Virus record (IMG/VR): IMGVR_UViG_3300040811_001425
Coordinates: 1 to 24,536 of that record
DNA from: a virus
Strand: one strand, 5' to 3'
Length of the DNA stretch: 24,536 nt
The notes under the pieces were generated by a model, which saw only the letters and a list, made by a program, of their open reading frames with translations, was not told the DNA's origin and did no database searches. Made by a program: the position numbers and the translations under genes. Shown here in pieces: positions 21,105 to 24,536 of the stretch; position 1 is the stretch's first letter, and every line of letters starts with the position of its first letter.

Positions 21105-21713
21105 ATGAAACACACAGGATTTCTAAAGAAAAGCAACGCCAAAGTTATTGTTGTGTACAAAACAATACCTAACGATTCTGCAAACTGTCTTGTGATAGAC
21201 AGAGATGCATTAAGACCTTTTGAAGCAGATCAAATTATCCCTGCTCTCGAATCAAAAGACGGTCAAGACGCATTTGATTTTGGCGACTTACTTGCAAGGA
21301 AAAAAATGCCTATTGATGCCATGGTTGATCAAGCAGGAGAAGAGGTCGGGCAATCTGTACAAGGAGTTACCGTATTAGCATATCTACATCAAAAAGGTAT
21401 GCTCATCAAACAGCCAACATATAATGTTGTGATGACTCCTGGAGCAAATGTTACGATTACTCTTGATGAATTAAACATGGAAATTGCAAACCAACGTGGC
21501 ACTAGTGTAAACGATCTAGCACTGAAGGATCCCACAAGACTGCCGGATGATTCGCAAGAAAAGACGGATGCACAAAATATGCTGTCACGAGCAGATAGAT
21601 TACAGGCACAGGTAGACGAACTCAAAGAGAGAGCATACAAACTTGACGAATCTTTAAGACCAAAAAAAGGTCGTCCAAAGAAAGCATCTACTAAAGAACA
21701 AGTAGAAGCATAA
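21105..21713 (+). CDS. Conserved T4-like marine phage protein with coiled coil and AT-hook-like tail
   Basis: The 202-residue product begins MKHTGFLKKSNAKVIVVYKT, a start I recall from cyanophage homologues. Residues ~10-105 have alternating strands and helices (ANCLVIDRDALRPFEADQII, GVTVLAYLHQKGMLIKQPTY). Residues ~110-140 include ITLDELNMEIANQRGTSVND. A coiled coil (ADRLQAQVDELKERAYKLDE) follows, and the tail has KKGRPKKAS, an AT-hook-like GRP core suited to minor-groove binding of AT-rich DNA. The overall role is unknown; DNA association is inferred from the tail. AAGGA lies just before the ATG. The omega-like gene follows after three bases. Confidence 0.75.
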   Translation: MKHTGFLKKSNAKVIVVYKTIPNDSANCLVIDRDALRPFEADQIIPALESKDGQDAFDFGDLLARKKMPIDAMVDQAGEEVGQSVQGVTVLAYLHQKGMLIKQPTYNVVMTPGANVTITLDELNMEIANQRGTSVNDLALKDPTRLPDDSQEKTDAQNMLSRADRLQAQVDELKERAYKLDESLRPKKGRPKKASTKEQVEA

Positions 21714-21716
21714 GGT

Positions 21717-22013
21717 ATGGCTAGAGTTTTCGCTCAGGACGTGCTTAAGGCGTGTCAGGAACAAGGTATCGATTCCAAATATGAAATGATTATGTTGGCG
21801 GCGTACCGTGCCAAAAAACTTAGGAAGATGCCAATCAAAGAAAGAGTGCTACCGGACGATGAATATAATGAACCATCTGTCGGAGTGATAGCAATGAGAG
21901 AAATCGAATCAGGTCAGATCGATCTACATTCTCTAAAAGAAGAGGCTATCAAATCAAAATGTCAGGTATCAGAAAAAGATCTAGATATCGACGAAGAAAA
22001 TCAAGATCAGTAA
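21717..22013 (+). CDS. rpoZ: RNA polymerase omega subunit-like protein
   Basis: The 98-residue protein matches bacterial omega in order and spacing. MARVFAQD resembles the MARVTVED start of alphaproteobacterial RpoZ. K21YEMIMLAAYRAKKL corresponds to RFELVLLAAxRARxI, the helix that embraces the beta' C-terminus. VGVIAMREIESGQID (56-69) corresponds to PVVALREIAEGxIxxxxL, followed by LKEEAIKS. An acidic tail completes it. Omega helps fold beta' and in some bacteria binds ppGpp. A phage copy could replace host omega or bring a phage factor to the enzyme. It begins three bases after the previous stop with no good ribosome site, so coupling is likely, and ends at a strong terminator. I judge it a phage gene from its setting rather than host contamination. 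Confidence 0.78.
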   Translation: MARVFAQDVLKACQEQGIDSKYEMIMLAAYRAKKLRKMPIKERVLPDDEYNEPSVGVIAMREIESGQIDLHSLKEEAIKSKCQVSEKDLDIDEENQDQ

Positions 22014-22014
22014 A

Positions 22015-23154
22015 TTATTGAACAGGGTATAACGGAACGTTGTGCCCTGTTTTTCTTTTTGGAATTTTAGAATCAGCAGAACTCACACAACTTTGAGTGA
22101 TACAAGGTTGCGGTGCATCAAACAGTTTGAATCCTGTTTCAATGTTACCCAACGGCACATCAGCACAAGAATATGATCGTTTTACAGATCCATCAGGTTC
22201 CCTTATTATGATCGATCTATATCCGGAACTACATTCCCAACCTTTGAATTGATTGAAATTGAAAGCATTGAATCTTTCTGCTTGGTCCATATACCATTTC
22301 TTACCTTTGGAGTCTTGGAACTCAACCTGGAAATGCTGTGGCACAGTTTTTTGTTCTACGATTTGACTTTCGCTGAGTAAAGGAAACTTGGGTTTAGGTC
22401 TTTCGACATATTTGTTTTTGATCTCTGTGAATGCCCGCTGTGGCATTCCGTTGTACAATTTCTGTTTCATCTCATCTGTGTAACCATTCACTATCTTAGA
22501 TGCTGTTGGATCTGATTGAGGTTTTAGTGTGACATTGATGCCTTGGTTGTGGAAGAATAAAGCATTTTCATAATAGGTATCAAATGATTCAGGAACCATA
22601 ACCATATTAATGGTCACCTGTACATCGTGTTCCTGGCAGAAAATAAGTTTATCCGCAAACTCCTGCATCTTAGTTGGCGTATTCACGTGTTCTACGTGTA
22701 GACTTGCGGTTATACTTGCTCGATGGAACTTTGATGCGTGACTAACATACGTTTCAAACCATTTCATTGGTCTAGAACAATTGGAAGTCATATGCACAGA
22801 TGTATAATTGGTGTTAGGCACATCGTCGGCAAGATGTTGCATAATATCAAGATACCCCGGATGGAATGTGGGTTCACCGCCACTCAAACTAAAATGAAAT
22901 GAATTAAATGATCTTTCTCTGGCTTGCCTTTTGATTTCATCTATCGTTTTTAAACACAGTTTAGTTGGTCGATGATCTTTTGTGTTGGATCTTGCATATG
23001 GCCAACAATAACTGCAACGATAGTTACAAAACCTACCAAGCAACCAACTAACACTAAAGATATCTCTGTATAAAAGAGTTCTTTGACCCACGCTGACCAA
23101 ATCGTCGAATGGGATTGCACTGAAGTCATATTGTGAAGTTTTTAGATCGCTCAT
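22015..23154 (-). CDS. Radical SAM protein with Cys-rich C-terminal domain
   Basis: Starting at ATG 23154, within an ATGA overlap with the upstream minus-strand gene, the protein has 379 residues; a TTG two codons earlier is unlikely. C43NYRC47SYC50 is the radical SAM cluster motif, SLSGGEPTFHPGYLDIM the SAM-binding GGEP, and HMTSNCSRP and ITASLHVEH later barrel motifs. The C-terminal part, KGWECSSGYRSIIIREPDGS then YSCADVPLGNI and CITQSCVSS, has four or more Cys like a SPASM or twitch domain for extra clusters. Substrate unknown. Its final codons are shared with the plus-strand omega terminator, the two genes being separated by a single base. Confidence 0.88.
   Translation of the reverse strand: MSDLKTSQYDFSAIPFDDLVSVGQRTLLYRDIFSVSWLLGRFCNYRCSYCWPYARSNTKDHRPTKLCLKTIDEIKRQARERSFNSFHFSLSGGEPTFHPGYLDIMQHLADDVPNTNYTSVHMTSNCSRPMKWFETYVSHASKFHRASITASLHVEHVNTPTKMQEFADKLIFCQEHDVQVTINMVMVPESFDTYYENALFFHNQGINVTLKPQSDPTASKIVNGYTDEMKQKLYNGMPQRAFTEIKNKYVERPKPKFPLLSESQIVEQKTVPQHFQVEFQDSKGKKWYMDQAERFNAFNFNQFKGWECSSGYRSIIIREPDGSVKRSYSCADVPLGNIETGFKLFDAPQPCITQSCVSSADSKIPKRKTGHNVPLYPVQ
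22021..22060 (+). terminator. Strong rho-independent terminator after rpoZ, inside the convergent gene
   Basis: AACAGGGTATAACG (22021-22034) pairs through all 14 positions, including two G-T pairs, with CGTTGTGCCCTGTT (22038-22051) around a GAA loop; TTTTCTTTTT follows. It ends plus-strand transcription eight bases after the omega-like stop. The hairpin sequence also encodes the last residues of the minus-strand radical SAM protein. Confidence 0.9.
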
Positions 23155-24347
23155 TGCCAATAATCCTTAAACGCTGGGACTACTTCTAATATATTTTCGT
23201 TTCTGGATTTGTCCAGTGTATTTGTATATGCCATAAATTCTTTCCAATGTTTTTGATGCCAATCTTCGCTGTTCATATAGTCTATCATCTGTTTTACTTT
23301 TGGTCTATCCATATATGGAGCAAGTTTGTTTTCCACTTGATGTTTGATTTCACTAGGCAATACTTTGATGTTGAGACACTTAGGATGATTCAATATGTTA
23401 AGATAGACATCGCTGAACTCAATCGAATCGGCCCATTTGTATAATTTGTCTAGATCTAAAATATTGTATGTCTGTATAGTGGAATGTATCTGTAATCTCA
23501 CATTGTCCAACTCTCTTAATTTTTTAAAGTTTTCTTCTATCTTCGACCAGGCTGATGGGTATCTCACATATCTGTCTAACTCTCCTACCGCATCTATGGA
23601 AGCATTGATCTTGATTGTTTTAAATTTTTTCCAATGCGTCAGCATTTCGTCTGGAATGTTGGTTAAGTTTGTGTTGTATTTCAATCTAATTTTTTTACTT
23701 AGATTGTTGCTGTGTAGATATTCAAACAAATCATATTGCTTCACAGCAAGAGTGGGTTCTCCTCCAGTGAGATAAATTTCTTCTATGCTGTCGGCTATCT
23801 TTGCAACATTGTCCCAAACCTTTTGATTTTCAAACCAATCCATCTTAGATAATCTTTCCGTTTCTGATTGGTCTAGTTTTTCGTTTGGCACTAGTTCCGC
23901 TGTTTCAACAACATCGTTCCATTCTTTGATCCATTGAGAACTGGCATAGGGATTGCACATCCTACATTTTAGGTTACACAGATTACCTAATCTTAGATCG
24001 ATGTATCTGATATCCATTTTTGACTGTACAATGCTCGTGTCTACATTATCTCTGTACCAACCCTCATTGAAACTTTGCCTAGATGATTTGACTCCGGCAT
24101 CCTCTTCTGAAAAACATCTCTGGCAAATTTCCGGCCTTTCGTTGTTCAACAGTTGTTTCCTGATTGTTTGATAAAATTCACTGTTCCACACATCTTCTAT
24201 ATCGTGTCTTGCAAGATTCATGGATTTGCCTTGCTCATCTAATATTTGGTTTTTTCCGGGTGTAGAGTTGCAACAGATTCGGTAATTACCACTGGCGTTT
24301 GTTGCCAAATGCATAAAGGGTAACACACAAAAAGTCTTTGAATTCAT
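23151..24347 (-). CDS. Twitch-domain radical SAM protein
   Basis: The 398-residue protein has an N-terminal Cys-rich domain before the barrel: C7VLPFMHLATNASGNYRIC25C26, then EIC75QRC78. This resembles the twitch/SPASM cluster site but is moved to the front. The radical SAM core follows with C124NLKC128RMC131, IYLTGGEPTLAVKQYDLFE and INASIDAVGELDRYVRYP. Proteins with this order are found in marine T4-like phages, where they are annotated only as twitch-domain radical SAM proteins. It overlaps the second radical SAM gene by ATGA, so both are made together. The start ATG at 24347 follows an AT-rich leader without a clear ribosome site. The target is unknown; peptide or protein modification is typical of such domains. 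Confidence 0.88.
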   Translation of the reverse strand: MNSKTFCVLPFMHLATNASGNYRICCNSTPGKNQILDEQGKSMNLARHDIEDVWNSEFYQTIRKQLLNNERPEICQRCFSEEDAGVKSSRQSFNEGWYRDNVDTSIVQSKMDIRYIDLRLGNLCNLKCRMCNPYASSQWIKEWNDVVETAELVPNEKLDQSETERLSKMDWFENQKVWDNVAKIADSIEEIYLTGGEPTLAVKQYDLFEYLHSNNLSKKIRLKYNTNLTNIPDEMLTHWKKFKTIKINASIDAVGELDRYVRYPSAWSKIEENFKKLRELDNVRLQIHSTIQTYNILDLDKLYKWADSIEFSDVYLNILNHPKCLNIKVLPSEIKHQVENKLAPYMDRPKVKQMIDYMNSEDWHQKHWKEFMAYTNTLDKSRNENILEVVPAFKDYWQ

Positions 24348-24389
24348 AACTATAATCTACCTATAATATGGTGCTTTAACCGTGTTTTT

Positions 24390-24407
24390 AGCGTCATACA
24401 GCGTCAT
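24390..24407. repeat. Two direct copies of AGCGTCAT, ten bases apart
   Basis: AGCGTCAT at 24390-24397 and 24400-24407 repeat with a ten-base period, one DNA turn, about 45-60 bases upstream of the minus-strand radical SAM start. On the minus strand they read ATGACGCT twice. A regulator binding site is possible; it may also be chance. Confidence 0.4.
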
Positions 24408-24536
24408 TTATTTGTCTTCGCCTGTAATGTACTTAAAATACTCCGGAGTCCAATTGTCGTAGTATTTTGTTGTTTTTAAATGTTCTCTTCTGGACATAAT
24501 ATCGCTTTTGATCTGCACAAATACACAGTTGGTAAA
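24408..24536 (-). CDS. 3' end of a minus-strand gene (truncated by the window)
   Basis: On the minus strand a frame is open from the window edge through 42 codons to TAA at 24408-24410. It reads FTNCVFVQIKSDIM, then SRREHLKTTKYYDNWTPEYF and KYITGEDK. The composition is normal for a phage protein and no stop interrupts it, so it is probably the C-terminus of the gene upstream of the radical SAM pair. An internal ATG at 24497 could alternatively give a free 29-residue peptide. No family is recognised. A 60-base gap with two AGCGTCAT repeats separates it from the next gene. Confidence 0.5.
   Translation of the reverse strand, partial: FTNCVFVQIKSDIMSRREHLKTTKYYDNWTPEYFKYITGEDK

Noticed and set aside
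1-24536. CRISPR arrays, tRNA genes, insertion sequences and integrase attachment sites
   Set aside because: No regularly spaced repeats, cloverleaf-like sequences with tRNA box motifs, transposase genes or recombinase genes were seen by reading.

Overview
This AT-rich window reads as part of a T4-like marine myovirus genome. The anchors are a family B DNA polymerase (gp43-like), a sliding clamp (gp45-like), a DsbA-like DNA-binding protein and a T4 RNase H-type 5'-3' nuclease. Around them sit dense small genes joined by ATGA or TAATG overlaps, and many of these resemble hypothetical proteins of cyanophages and pelagiphages. I see no photosynthesis genes, tRNAs, integrase, transposon or CRISPR array. 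The host cannot be fixed from the sequence, but a phage-encoded RNA polymerase omega-like protein looks alphaproteobacterial, which would suit a SAR11-type or other alphaproteobacterial host.

Layout. Bases 1-2000: probable late genes, three of which carry short Cys- and Arg/Lys-rich C-terminal modules, plus an unknown 203-residue protein and a 47-residue protein. Bases 2000-5735: DsbA, polymerase and clamp behind two strong sigma70-like promoters. Bases 5736-13650, one long tightly coupled run: an FTR1-type iron permease, a DpdA/TGT-like base transferase, a radical SAM enzyme split into two genes, QueD-like protein, a GT-B glycosyltransferase, FolE, GMP reductase, an inserted 54-residue gene and a purine phosphoribosyltransferase. 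Bases 13679-17539: QueE with an unusual split iron-sulfur motif, small membrane proteins, an ABM-fold monooxygenase, the 5'-3' nuclease and glutaredoxin. Bases 17656-22013: two conserved unknowns, a MoxR ATPase with its metallopeptidase/VWA partner, two conserved unknowns, and the omega-like gene ending in a strong terminator. Bases 22015-24536, minus strand: two coupled radical SAM genes and the 3' end of another gene.

How the genes may work together. FolE, QueD and QueE make 7-carboxy-7-deazaguanine from GTP. A DpdA-type enzyme can exchange guanine in DNA for a deazaguanine base, so the phage probably carries modified DNA that resists restriction. QueC, which makes preQ0, is not in the window. 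Base exchange frees guanine, and the phosphoribosyltransferase and GMP reductase next to folE could recycle it. A glycosyltransferase in the same run might decorate the base. Iron import, an IsdG-like monooxygenase and four radical SAM systems suggest the phage manages iron or Fe-S supply. The regulatory sequence is unusually legible: six near-consensus -35/-10 promoters, two of which put the transcript start on or next to an ATG, and TAAATA late-type boxes that overlap stop codons.
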